Part shown: piece after piece, positions 1 through 12,025 of the stretch
Numbering within the stretch: the stretch's first letter is position 1
Layout: every line of letters begins with the position of its first letter
NCBI GenBank assembly: GCA_029582265.1
Contig: CM055834.1
Coordinates: forward strand, 62,001-126,000
Direction of reading: 5' to 3'
Origin: Zoroaster sp. YZ-2022
Taxonomy: Eukaryota; Echinodermata; Asteroidea; Forcipulatida; Zoroasteridae
Length of the DNA stretch: 64,000 nucleotides
Notes under the pieces: generated by a model
Told to the model about the DNA's origin: nothing
What the model saw: the letters and a program-made list of their open reading frames with translations, nothing else
The model's database searches: none
Position numbers and translations under genes: made by a program

Positions 1-2781
1 AGTGAAATGCACGCAAAATATGCCAAACTAAAAATGATCGCATTCCAACGTGATGTACTTCTAAAGAACTTGAAATCACCGAACTTTTATACTGAATGTG
101 CGCTGCATTGGATAACCATCAATTTGAATAAATCAAATGAATATGGATGAAGCACACGGCACGCCACAGCTGATTACAGTTCAGTTTCAGCAAGGTTTTC
201 AGCATGGAGAGTGGATGTGCTTGTGTGATTTTATTTTTCCCAGAAGGTCATTATTATTTTTTACTGTTGTTGTAAAAGAGCAAACCCCAAAGCTTTCGTA
301 CAAACGTTTTCAGGCCCTTATGAAAAAGTTGTACACGACCTTGCACATAAGGTGTGACAAGTGGCCATTTCAGTGGTGTATAAAAAGACCATTATCGGGC
401 TAGTGTAAAGCCCATAATATGGACATAAGACGCACGTGGTACAAAAACAGCATTCTTAAAATGAGCGTACAACTTCCTGTTTTGAGAGTTTGCTCGAAGT
501 TAATTCATTCAACTGTACCCAATCATTAACTGTTACAGGGATAGGGGGAAAGATGTATTGTTATAAGCTCCATTTTGTCTCTCTAAAAAACCACACTAGG
601 TGTACCATTTTCTCTTCTTTGCTTTTTTTTAATGTATTTATTTATTCATTTATTATTTAAACATTTCTTATTCATTTATTAATTTGGTATTCATTTATTA
701 ATTTTGATTAATTTTGATAAATTTTTATTCGTTTTTTATTCGTTTTTTATTTGTATTTTATTCGTATTTTATTCATTTATTATTCATTTATTTATTCATA
801 TATTTATTCATTTATTTATTTATTCATTTATTCATTTTTTTAATAATTGTTTTATTTCTTTTATTCAATATTCATTTTTTAAATTAAACAAAATAAAGCA
901 AAAACCAGCTGGCAAAAAGTGATCGTTGCTAAACTTTACATCTATTTTTGTCTTCACTCGAGTTGCGATCACGGCCGAAAATGTCATAAATGCCGCTTTG
1001 CGAAAGTTTGAAGCCCTTAAGAAAAATTATAATTACTGACAACAGAGGGCGCACTTCAATTTGTCGGTGAGGGAAAACTGCGGTGATGCAGTTATGAATA
1101 TGCATCTTTTTGATGTCTTATAAACTGTCAATTTGAAGAGAAATAATATGAATATTCATGACACCCGAAAATCAGAAAATGACTAGCTGGCTCATGTGAT
1201 TTGAGTGATTGTTCCGGATATTACATGTTTATTTAACAGTGTCAACAGAACTTAAAACAGTGTCAACAGATACGAGTCATTTACGACCGGTTATGGCATC
1301 CGATAATGGTATATTCCAATGTATTTACATTCACGGCTGCAAGAGGCTAACAAAGAATTGCACATGCGCAGTATTGTCTAAATCAACAACAACCAGGCAT
1401 GGTTGAATAGGTAGTAGACGTAAAATCAGAACATGTAGGTAGCGGTACTATGTCACCACCGTGGTATGAATAAAACATTTAGGTCAGGTCATTATGATTT
1501 GCATATTAATATTCATGTAGTTGGCCCTGCGCGCTATACTAGCTAGCTGCAGCAGCAGCAGCCTGGCCGTGCAGTAAAGTTCCTCACTATTACTATGCTA
1601 TGATTATGCTAGTTGCTACAAGTATACTACATGAATCTACCGTGGATTTGCTCATGATGCAGCCGCGCAGCTGAAGAGCCCTTTTTGGTTTGGATGATGT
1701 TGATAAATTAAATGAATTTAAATAATGCTGAACGAGCAAATATGAGTTTAGAACTTGGAAGGTTTCACTGTGCAAAACAAAACACAAAAGGAGAAACTAA
1801 TTAAGTAGAGAAATTAATAAAAATTGACAAATAGAATACTACAGTTGCTTCATCATCTAATTATTTTTTTCTTTCAATTTAAACGATGTTAGAATGCTCT
1901 TCCTAGGGAAAATGTTATTAAAAGTGAAAGTCTTTTTAAAAAGATCTTCAAGGTCTTACGCATCTCTGAAAATGTTTTTTTTTCTTCAAAAACCTGATCA
2001 CCTTTTCAAACTGATAAAAAAATGTTTCCAAACCCAAAACTTGATACACATGCTCTTTATTGTTGAGTTTTTGGGGGGCTATACTTCTGTCTGGGTTTTT
2101 CAAGAGTGGTTCATGTAATATTAGTCAGAATCTTGGACTACAACACTTTTAAATCATCTCCTTGAATAACAATTAAATTATTATTTAAATACGAATGAAC
2201 CATGATGATGATCATGACTAACATAATAACTGGTGGTTTTCTTTTTAAATACAAAGACCACAATAAAAGCCTACTAAAAGCTATTATTAACAAGCAAATA
2301 AATTGTACACATCACAAAAACAAAAAACACAAGTCATTAAATTACTACATGATGGTTGCTGTGTAAAACAGTAGGCCTACTTGATTTGCCAGTTCAGTGC
2401 ATGGTCTTTGAATTGATAACAATTGGTAAACCTTGATAATCGTGATAAAATTGTACATCACTGTACATGCCTATTACAACATTGTTGCATCTAAAACAAA
2501 TTTGTGTAAAGAGACAAATTTTCCTAGTTCTTCTCATCAGCGCACTTTCTTGTACATATATTTCTCTGAGTAGGCCTACATATTTACAGACTTCTTACAA
2601 TGTAGTGCTTTACCAAGTGCAACAGCTCTTGGGTGTAAGCTGGAAGAGTTGAAAGATTTATCTATTGCAAACTATATGTTATTATAAAATTTGCCCATAA
2701 CGTTTTAACCATAATTTATTTTTAAATATTACTTTCATATCGCCTGTACTATGACTTTTCCACTTTTAATGGTTGAGCTAC
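1..2781. other. AT-rich DNA without a recognisable gene
   Basis: I see no coding exon, RNA gene or bounded transposon here. The open frames are short and carry no recognisable motif. The one at 137-403 (88 codons) has no family signature that I know and no exon-like borders. The word gtaggcctac, common in echinoderm-type genomes, occurs near 2,370 and 2,572. Confidence 0.6.
625..895. repeat. Low-complexity ATTTATTC-rich tract
   Basis: About 270 bases are almost only A and T, built from degenerate tetramers and octamers of the ATTT/ATTC kind (for example tatttattcatttatttatt). The 72-codon frame inside it is a low-complexity artefact rich in Phe, Ile and Tyr. Confidence 0.85.
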
Positions 2782-2791
2782 TTAATAAGTA

Positions 2792-5700
2792 GGCTTTAAG
2801 CGATATCGATTTTTTTTCATCCACGATATATCGTCAACATATATCGCGATATTCGATAATATCGCGATTATTTTTGTTTTTCACGCATGAGTGCTTTAGA
2901 GCCGGTAATGACAGGGATGTACCCATCTACAAGCGTCACAATAAATTGCCACTGCTTACATGAGAGACACGTGCAACTGCACCGTTCACGAGTGCAACAT
3001 ATGGGGCGGGTTTTCGCTACCCTAACCAGAAACAAAACGGCACAGCTACGCGAAAATGCGAACGTAACCAGACAATTGTTTTCAGTTTGTGACATGTTCA
3101 ATCATCAACGTTTCTCAAAATAGAACTTACTCGTGAGTGCTAGTAACTTGAAAGATATACTGGTATACGAACAATCATTTAATCATGTTTTAACACTTTT
3201 TACAATCCGCCATCTTGAAACTAAGCGTAACCGATCACAAAGTTCGGTTTATGTTTGGTCAGAACCATGATGTCATCGCAGCACAACTGAACTTGCGAAA
3301 ACGCTTAACCAATGACCAAAGCCCAAACATGTTTCTGGTTACAGTCGCAAAAACGCACCCATCGCCATTGGCAAATCGTTTGCATAATAATTATGTGGGA
3401 CGGTTACTGAGTTGTGCGTCCCAATCAAATCATCAGCCCGAGTTCATGTGATTCGCGTTCCACGTGACTGGGTCATAGTATAAATTGAACCTTACATTAG
3501 GTAGTGATGTATCAATTAATCCAAACAAATGTGATGTTGACAATATTGCTATTATTTTTGATGATTTTTGTAAATCTTACACCAAGCGTGCATGGAAGCT
3601 AAGAGCTGACTTACGTAATTGATATTTATATATGTACTTGTTTACTGCCATTGCTGTTGATTATTTACAGCTATTTATTGTAGTGCTTCATTAATATAAA
3701 GGCATTGTGTTTAAAGATGATGGTCGCTTGCAGAGCTTGAACTACCCCCGGCGGGCTCATCAACTGCGTTAATTCATGCGTCTCAAATCCGCGGGTGGAG
3801 GGGGATTTTGACATGGACGGGATTCTCTTGTCGCTTTGATATGTTTCTAAATCAATTGTTTTCATGTTTTCATTTCTCTTTTTGCGTATGGGTTTTTACA
3901 AGACTGATGCGTTGGGGTGTTAGCCTATCCGCCGAAACCTACACTGTTGGGACGCGGGTCGGAGCTTTTTTGTTGTTGGATGTTTTTCACCAACAAGTTT
4001 GGACATTAGTAAACGTTGATTAAATGTTTAGGCTTGTTGGTTAAATGTTGGTTAAATGTTTTAAACGGCTGTTGTGTGGTTCGCATGTGGTCCGTGTTGG
4101 TTGAGGTTTTGACCAGCGTTCTAGCAGTGTACAGTGTTGTCAAATCATCTTTAGACACAATTAAGACCGTGCAATTTGTTTTGCAATTTATTTTGTAAAT
4201 ATCCATTTACTTGATATTATTTATTATTTGTATTTGACGAAGCAAAGCGAATCGCGGGATATAGGCCTACATTGGTTTGTATGCATTTTGTTATTTTGCT
4301 CACCCTACCTCAGTAGACCTATACCTGGCATTGTGTAGGTCTACATGGTTATCTCGCATACGACGGTGCGGCGTGTCAATGCGTCCCTTCGTCCAGCTCC
4401 ATGCTTTGGCTTTGTTTCGCTAAATTATTACTATTATTTAATATTCTTATTACTAAATATTGTTATTTTTATAAATATTAATTGTTGTAACTATTGTACT
4501 TAGAAATTGTTTTGATGGATGCACCGATATTTACATACATCGTGTGCCACTGTTTCAAAAGTGTAATTCCAAATAAATAAATAAAATAAAATATAAACAC
4601 GTGACTAGGGTTTATTCCTGTGTATAGTACCGTGGAGAATAAAACCATGTGATTGTGAACGTCATTTGCACTTCAGAAAATGTGGATTGTAGTCACACTA
4701 TTTTAAATAAACGTCACATGGTTTATCAAGAGTACGTATGTATTTTGTCACACTAGACAAGAGTCCCAGTATGGTATAATAGAATAGTGTCCTAATCCCT
4801 CAACTTTGATCGAGCCGCTGCCGATCCACGCTTTGATTTAATTCATGGCTAATGTAGATTTTTAAGATGACGCCCATATTCTGCATATATTTAAATATGT
4901 ATGATATAATGTACTCGCCTGTGGTGCCAGCCAGAGTCACAGACCACCATGGATAGACAGTGGGACGTAAACATTGTCTACACATTGTTGGATCAAATAC
5001 CCATTCAATCTCCAACACTTACTATAATCAGTCTGAATAGATTTCTTTGAGTGGCGGTGGATTATTAAACACCCTCCTGTCAGGCGGCTCCTTTGTGATC
5101 TGACAGTCGGTTTACGTTTACTACAGAACACCGCTGTTCAAAATGCTCTGCAGGCGACATGTGGTTTGGGCGCATGCGCGAGAATTTTGAAGGGTCATAC
5201 AAAAATGCATATTCATAACGTGACCTTTACTTTTTTTTTCCGTCGCGGAGTTCATTGATAAAAACGCCTCATACTGAAAATTAATTTCAAAGAGAATTTT
5301 TAACCAATAGGATTAGAAAGAATATGTCGTCTGCAAATATTGAACTAACATTACAGCAATATGGGCAAACGCGCGAATTTCCTTGAAGTTTTTTTGTGCA
5401 CAACTCTGGCCCTTGACAAGAGCGCGCACGCTGAAAAAGGTAATATTTCAAAGCGGATTTTCTTCCTGAAGATGAATTTTCCTTGAGACATAAAAAGTAT
5501 GATAGGTGTAAGAACTCTTATTTTAACTAATTATTACTTTGTTATTTGAGCAAACCCAGTAGCTAACTTTTAAACGGTGGGATTCCCTGCGGCTTCAGCG
5601 TTGTTAAACAAAAAGATTTCTGGGGAACCCTGTTACGGTTTTGGGATGACATCATTGTGTAAGTGTGCATATACACACGTTTTCATTGTAAGGGGGGTTA

Positions 5701-6604
5701 CATAATTTTTTAATAACGTTAGAATATAAAACAAACGGGGAATGATTTGAGTTTATAAGCCAATATGAACCAATATTTAATACATATATTCTCTTCACTC
5801 TTCCATTTTAAATTAATTTAAGGATTTTGTTCGTTTCTATGCACTCCAAATCCATTATTTAAACAGCGAAGATGTAATCAATAGCAATATTTCACCTTTT
5901 TTGAATTGCTGCCCAGAGGACGTTACTTGGGTTTGCTCAGGTATAATCACCATGAAACTGTTCTTCGTGAGTTTAACTACCCTCCTATGCTTGATTTTTC
6001 AAGAAAATAATTCACGAAAGACGTATAATAACGTCAAAAATGGACCAATAATTAGCTTCTCTCGATCTGTAAAATGTAACGGATGCTCAATATTTGATGC
6101 ACATTGAAGACGCTTTTTACACTTCGCGGGTTTCGATGAATTCACCCAGAAACGTGTCATCTTGTAAAGCCATGACTGTAGATTGATGTGTGATCTTTGT
6201 TCATTGAGGTCATTTGGCATTTGCACTCACTTTGATCGTACACCTCCAGTCGATTTGCCATATTTCAAAAGACGCGACCTTGTTTAAAGTTGGTGAAACA
6301 ACACCAATAGAGGGCGCTATACAGAGCAGAAAAAGGCGCATGCGCACAAACCTCTTGTCGCTCTGCATGCAGCGGTGAGAAGTACTAGTTCGATTTTGTT
6401 TCTCACGAAAGCTGAAAAGATTTCCCTAAGTTTTTTCCATGGAATTTCTGACCCAACTGACAATCAAGGATTTTGTTTAATCGCGATATATTTTTTTTCA
6501 TCGCGATCTGCCGATATGTCGATGATTTAAAAAGTTCTCGGTATCATAATCGAGTAAAAACAATATCGCGATATTCGATATTATCGTGTCATCGCCAAAG
6601 CCTA
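2792..6604. mobile_element. 3.8-kb TIR element with 10-bp target duplication (Mutator-like size class)
   Basis: The ends are inverted: the left starts GGCTTTAAGCGATATCGA at 2,792 and the right ends with the complement of GGCTTTGGCGATGACACG at about 6,602. Subterminal regions on both sides are full of atatcgcgat/atcgataa palindromes (2,801-2,872 and 6,479-6,596). The identical 10-mer TTAATAAGTA lies outside both ends (2,782-2,791 and 6,605-6,614). A 9-11-bp duplication is the rule for Mutator-like elements; the assignment rests on that and the terminal repeats only. I find no transposase in the interior, so this looks like a non-autonomous copy. The right end has two extra bases (TA) before the duplication. 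Confidence 0.55.
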
Positions 6605-6614
6605 TTAATAAGTA

Positions 6615-7442
6615 CATGTATTAATTTTCAATTCACCGTCGCCCTTGCATATTAAGAACATTAACCGGACTTTGAAAGTAGGTTTGCCACTATGCTTTGG
6701 TGTCATGGGCATTAATGATTTAAAACCAAGTTCATCACTGCAAATCATGCATTTCTCTTTAATTCGGATGAGTGACTCAGACTCTCGGTAAATGGTAGAA
6801 AAATGAACAGTTAGATCAACCCAGACTGGTTAAATCTTTTGTTTACTTATTTACATCAACCAAACCAGCTGACATCAACACTTTAAAGAAAAGCAAAATG
6901 ACTTCAACTTGAGCAATGTGACGAGTATTCCTTATTTTGAGACTCGAAATCTGATCAGTTAATAATTTTATAATAATAATAAGATAGTTATTTAGCACCT
7001 TATGCGAAAAGCCTCAAGGTGCTTTACAGTAGCAAACACATAGAGCTTGACAACAAAAAAGTTTTGTATTTAAAGATTTAATTATTAGAAATGTCAAACA
7101 ATAGATAAAATTCGTTTCACTCTATATTTATTATGTGAACATGTATAATGTACATTTTCAAGTAAAAGTTTAATTATTCATAGCTCATTTTACTCATTGT
7201 GTTCATCTTTTGAAACTGATGAGTTTAAGTTTACTTCAATATTCAAATAATATGTTTTTCACTCATTTTGAAAACAGGGAGTTATGAATATTTTAGGTCA
7301 AGCTAAAAAATAACTGCTGTTTTGCTGGCTGTAGGGAATGAATCTGAATTTTAGACTACTAATAACCTAGTAACGCATAGTTAATTATACTGAGCAATGC
7401 ATATGGGGCAAATGAAGTCTTGTTTTGGTTTTTGTGTAATTG
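6615..7442. other. AT-rich spacer, nothing recognised
   Basis: This stretch holds no open frame with recognisable content. It is the downstream flank of the terminal minus-strand exon that ends at 7,443. Reading on the minus strand, no sharp polyadenylation signal stands out among the many A/T-rich words. Confidence 0.5.
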
Positions 7443-7670
7443 CTACACATGAAAGGTGTGACCATCTGCACCACAAACATCACAGCGGACCCACATTTGT
7501 CGCTTTGTCAATGAAGGACAACCAATCATGTCACATCTACTTCGCTGTGATGGTGGCTTGACAGCTGCTTGGATGAGCTCACGCAGTACATAATTTCTCA
7601 TCAGTGCTGGGAAATCATTGTTTAATGTGGAAAGCTCGCTCGTCATTCCTAGCGTCAGTGCAAATGCATT
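7443..7670 (-). CDS. Terminal exon of a Ulp1/C48-like protease gene (partial)
   Basis: On the minus strand an acceptor (ccctctacag) opens this exon at 7,670 and the frame runs 75 codons to a TAG at 7,443-7,445. It starts NAFALTLGMTSELSTLNN and continues with a helical stretch ending in LIQAAVK. The last third is Cys/His-rich: CDMIGC, then WVRCDVCGADGHTFHV, like an incomplete zinc finger of PHD or similar type. The exon is in phase 0 and joins without a frame break to the phase-0 donor of the upstream exon that ends ...SCGPFVML at 13,838. In Ulp1 proteins the segment after the catalytic Cys is also an alpha-helical N-A-x-x-L-type stretch, which supports the join. The intron would be about 6.2 kb and is full of repeats. 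The abrupt stop right after the second Cys/His cluster may mean truncation. Confidence 0.55.
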   Translation of the reverse strand, partial: NAFALTLGMTSELSTLNNDFPALMRNYVLRELIQAAVKPPSQRSRCDMIGCPSLTKRQMWVRCDVCGADGHTFHV

Positions 7671-7754
7671 CTGTAGAGGGAAACATATTGTGAAAACTTT
7701 AAATTGAGTATGAAAGAGATTTAATATAATAAAAACAAACAGAAACTAGACATT

Positions 7755-8286
7755 TAGGTGTTTGTCCTAGGGACGAACACAAAGCTGTTCCGATGTTTTA
7801 ACCTTTGAACTTATGAACCTCACTGTTTATATATTACACACGAACTTAAAAAAAATCTTCATCACATTGTTTTTGTACCCCAAAATATTGATTTTTATTC
7901 AAACTTCCTGTTGAACCGGAAGTAGAGGTCATTATGAGGTCATGACACGACAGCGCACATTCACAGTACCCATCAAGTCTATAACTGCAAAAAGTTTAAG
8001 TATCGAGTGTATATTTCTTGAGTTATGGTTCAAAATGGATTTGCTAATTAAATATTTATGAGACTGTAAATGGAAACTGGATGACGTCACGATGGCGAAA
8101 TTAGGTTTTTCGTACTAAGTTTTTGATTATCTACAATTTGGTGTATAGTTTGACCCAATACAATAAAGTTTAGTTTTCGGCCGATTGCATTCCACGCTGT
8201 AAGTTGCTACGCTTGGAACAATGGTCATGTCACTTATAAAACCGGTCATTTGAGGGCGATATACGAGTTTTATGGTGGACAGGTCA
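7755..8286 (+). repeat. Dispersed repeat family, copy 1
   Basis: The copy opens with the hairpin motif TAGGTGTTTGTCC...GGACGAACACA. It continues with a block containing cttcctgttgaaccggaagt, acagtacccatcaagtct and aagtatcgagtgtat, and ends gagttttatggtggacaggt. The same blocks return at 9,354-10,167 and in more divergent form at 8,735-9,070 and 13,008-13,378. No coding frame survives. I cannot name the family. Confidence 0.75.
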
Positions 8287-8734
8287 CGCTACACGTTAGT
8301 AATGGTGCCTAGCTAGAGCGGCATCAGTTAAACATATGTAGGATTTGAAAAACGGGTCCATAACGTGTATTATGTATACGGGTTGTGCACAAAGTAATTG
8401 GCCCTAACGCCGCTTACGAATCCAATAACTACAATTGCGTTCAGACATCGTTCTTTAATTAGATTTGACTCAGTCGCAGCATTATATTTTGTGTGTGTAC
8501 GATGTACAAAGATATTAAGAATCGCTAGCGATTAAGAGCGTGACTTAGTCACACTACGTGTCTGGACCACTGCTTTCATGTGATTCAGCAAGCGTAAAAT
8601 GACGTCTGGGCACCACACGAAAACAGATTCATCCATTGCAACAAGCCAATGCAATAATCAAGTGAAATTGAAACGTTAGGGATACGTATTAGCCTGACCC
8701 CGATCCATGAATTTACCATAGAGTTTTTGTACAC

Positions 8735-9075
8735 AGACAAAACGCGCTATAAATGATGTCATGATGACGTCATGATGACGTCACAAGACATTCTAGGCCA
8801 AAAGGCACATCTACAGTACCCCACAAATGTATAACTGAAAAAGTTTGATGATCGGGTGTATACTTCTTGAGCTATGGTTATTGCAAGATTGCCTAATTAA
8901 ATATTCACGTGACTATAACTAAGCTAATTAATTAAGAATTTTAGTCTAATGACATTTAGAAACTAAGTCAAGACATAAGGTATATGACTTGACTCTTTCT
9001 GACAATGCTAAAAAGGCCATTTGCCGCCAAGAAAGTGCACGTGTTAATGCAATAGGGTTTTGCCAGAAAGAATAA
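8735..9075 (+). repeat. Dispersed repeat family, divergent copy with CRE-like tandem motifs
   Basis: This copy closely matches 13,008-13,378. Both share acaaaacgcgctataaatga, the block ctacagtaccccacaaatgt, and aatagggttttgcc. It contains three tandem ATGACGTC-like (CRE/ATF-like) octamers at about 8,755-8,782. Whether these are functional sites cannot be judged; they are part of the repeat. Confidence 0.75.
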
Positions 9076-9353
9076 TAATAATAAAAACTAGACATTTAGG
9101 TGTTTGTCCTTTGGACGAACACAGAGCTGTTACGTTAATGACGTTGTGTTGTTTACAGTTAATGACCTTGACCTTAGATACTTAATGGAGTATGCCATGA
9201 ACTATTTCAACGGAGACTGATATTGAGGGTGTCTTGTTTTGTCCTGTTTGGACTGGAAGGAAAGGTCAAAGTGGGGTCGTGTTTGTGAATTTAATGTCTG
9301 ATAAGTTGTAAGGTACAGGAGTCTGCATGAAATGATCTTGACCTTTGTTTTTG

Positions 9354-10167
9354 CAAGGTGTTTGTCCTTCGGACGAACACAAAGCTGTTACGATTCATAA
9401 TGTGTGGTTTATTTGCATTTCATTCGTGAGGATGTTTGGGTGCAGTCAAAAAATAATAAGAATTCCTCAGTACTATTTTTGTTCTAACATGTTAAAGAAA
9501 CTTCATCGCATTGTTTTTGTACCCTAAAATATTTATTTTTATTCAAACTTCCTGTTGAACCGGAAGTAGAGGTCATTATGAGTCACGATACCACAGCGCA
9601 CATTCACAGTACCCATCAAGTCTATAACTGCAAAAAGTTTAAGTATCGAGTGTATACTTCTTGAGTTATGGTTCAAAATGGATTTGCTAATTAAATATTC
9701 ATGAGACTGTAAATGGAAACCGGATGACATCACGATGACGAAATTTAGTTTTTCATACTAAGTTTACAATTTGGTGTATAGTTTGACCCAATACAAGATA
9801 CATTAATTTTGTACCGTAAGTATTTGTTATTATGTGGTCACGATACCACAGCGCACATTCACAGTACCCATCAAGTCTATAACTGCAAAAAGTTTAAGTA
9901 TCGAGTGTATACTTTGAGTTATGGTTCAAATGGTTTGCTAATTAAATATTCATGAGACTGTAAATGGAACCGGATGACATCACGATGACGAAATTTAGTT
10001 TTTCATACTAAGTTTACAATTTGGTGTATAGTTTGACCCAATACAATAAAGTTTAATTTTCGGCCCTTTGCATTGTACACTGTAATTTGCAACGCTAAGA
10101 ACAATGATTATGTCACTTTTAAAACCGGTGACTTGAGGGCGCTATATGAGTTTTATGGTGGACAGGT
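9354..10167 (+). repeat. Dispersed repeat family, copy with internal tandem duplication
   Basis: It starts with the hairpin GGTGTTTGTCCTTCGGACGA and follows copy 1 closely. The internal block from tcacgataccacagcgcaca to gtttgacccaatacaa (about 9,583-9,790) is repeated at 9,838-10,045. The second block carries several one- to few-base deletions. The end matches copy 1 (gagttttatggtggacaggt). Confidence 0.75.
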
Positions 10168-10506
10168 CTTAATAGATTTGTCAACTACCAAATTAAGAAT
10201 TGTTGACTGGTAATGCACAGGCTATAGAAGACAGCCACTACAGGGCTGAGTGAGACACAAACAAAATCTGTAAAAAGTACAACTCTTCATTAAATATATA
10301 GAAAACTGTTTTAAAGAACTTACAAAATAAATAATAAGTGGGTCTTTCCATACTAATGGGTATACATATGATAACTATTGGAGTGTGACATGGGAGGGTC
10401 AAATAAAGGCAACTATTTTGTCCTAATCTATTCCTGAACATTCCTTAGCATTTAATGATTGTGAATGACAAATAATAAGAAAATAATATTGGTACTTAAG
10501 AAATTA

Positions 10507-11472
10507 CAGGATCATCTTTAAGACATGATGTTTGTAACATGGACAGACATGTTTGAAAATTGACAGGAAAGTGACAATAGAACGAAATAATTGCTCAAAT
10601 GCTTTTTCATTTACATCCCTAACCCCTTTTTACGAAGCCCGGGAAGGGACAGTGGTAAGAAATAAAATTCAATGGAGTAATCCGTGCGCACGGATTAGTA
10701 ATCCGTTCGCACGGATTATAGGAATCCGTTCGCACGGTTTAACAATCCCTTCGCAAGCTTTAGTAATCCGTTCGCACGGATTAGGAATCCGTTCGCATGG
10801 ATTAGGAATCCGTTCGCACGGTTTAACAATCCGTTCGCACGGTTTAGTAATCCGTTCGCACGGATTAGGAATCCGTTCGCACGGTTTAACAATCCGTTCG
10901 CACGGTTTAGTAATCCGTTCGCACGGATTAGGAATCCGTTCGCACGGTTTAACAATCCGTTCGCACGGTTTAGTAATCCGTTCGCACGGTTTAACAATCC
11001 GTGCGCACGGTTTAGCAATCCGCCACACGCATGCGTTACACACGTACGTTAGTTGATCAAGATGGCGGAGGTCAATGGAAGTAGTTGTGCTGATGATGAC
11101 CTTATTGGATTACTAATCCGTGCGAACGGATTACTAAACCGTGCGAACGGATTACTGAACTGTGCGAACGGATTACTAAATAGTGCGCACGAATTCTAAT
11201 CCGTGCGAACGGATTACCTAATCCGTGCGAACGATTGAAGCGTGCGAACGGATTACTAACCGTGCGAACGGATTACTAATCCGTGCGCACGGATTACTCC
11301 ATTGAATTTTTTTTCTTACCACTGTCCCTTAGCCAAAACTACATGTAAGACATCTTCTGGGTATTTAAGAAATTACCATGTAAATATACTGTATGTAACG
11401 TGGACAGACAATTTGTGACAAATATCTGTCCACGTTACAAAACATAATATTTTGAAGATGATCCCTGTTATT
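10507..11472. repeat. Outer inverted repeat around a foldback element
   Basis: The left arm, 10,507-10,555 (acaggatcatctttaaga...tgtaacatggacagac), is the inverse complement, with mismatches, of 11,422-11,472. The motif TGTAACRTGGACAGA appears at 10,528 and 11,393 in plus orientation and at 11,424 and 11,588 in minus orientation. The pair at 11,393-11,438 makes a hairpin with a 14-bp stem. This probably is an older TIR element into which the foldback element at 10,644 was inserted. Confidence 0.5.
10644..11330. mobile_element. Foldback element built of palindromic 20-21-bp repeats
   Basis: Both ends carry the inverted sequence AAGGGACAGTGGTAAGAAA, and the complementarity runs on for more than 50 bases with about one mismatch. 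Inward from each end are arrays of the unit AATCCGTTCGCACGGWTTA: about 16 units at 10,678-11,025, and about 9 units in the opposite orientation at 11,106-11,297. Each unit is itself a palindrome (AATCCGT/ACGGATT around TCGC). A non-repetitive core lies at 11,026-11,105. The 167-, 124- and 100-codon frames here merely translate the repeat and are not genes. I could not find a clear target duplication. Confidence 0.75.
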
Positions 11473-11880
11473 TGTTTAATACCAGGAGGGTTGTCTTGAT
11501 TTTTAGGTAACAATCCTAGGAAATAGCATTATAAAGGGACATGTGGGTGAATAAATCTGTTCTATTAGTACTTTTAGTCAATTTCTAAATAAATGTCTGT
11601 CCATGTTACAAACATATTGTAATTACTTAATTACTAGAAAGTTGTCTTAATTTTTGAAAAGCACAATCCTCAAGGCACCTGGAATGTACAGAAGAAAGTT
11701 ATGAGTAAAAGTACTCATTTTATTATCAATGTCCCATGTTCCTAAAATGTCACACTTTTGTACATTAGTGTGGAAAGACACAAATACATAATTTTGTAAG
11801 TTAAGGTTGGTGTTAAAAGGAAAGACAAAGTGTATGTCAGAGCTATAAGAAATAGTTTGCGTGGGTAGTGAACTCATTGT

Positions 11881-11975
11881 ACAGTTATCCTTCAAATTAC
11901 ATTGTGTTGTGACTTCGTATAAGTTTGTAAGGCGATCTTAACAAGGTAAGGATGTGTTCCTTGTAGAAAGATGCA
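11881..11975 (+). repeat. Repeated exon-like segment, copy 1
   Basis: The segment acag|ttatccttcaaattacat...cttaacaag|gtaagga matches 35,749-35,832. Both copies keep an acceptor-like cag and a donor-like AAG|GTAAG, but the piece between them is not obviously coding. It may be a repeated non-coding exon or part of a transposon. Confidence 0.5.
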
Positions 11976-12025
11976 CTATTGTGTTTCTTGTATGTGACTA
12001 ACAGGTAGTCATAACAGCTAATTAA

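Noticed and set aside
3808..4206. Overlapping 60-71-codon frames on both strands
   Set aside because: There is no motif, splice context or codon bias; they lie inside the non-coding interior of a TIR element.
10553..11056. Open frame of 167 codons with a repeated G-I-R-S-H-G-L motif, and two minus-strand frames opposite it
   Set aside because: All three frames translate the palindromic 20-21-bp units of the foldback element; being open on both strands follows from the unit length and composition.
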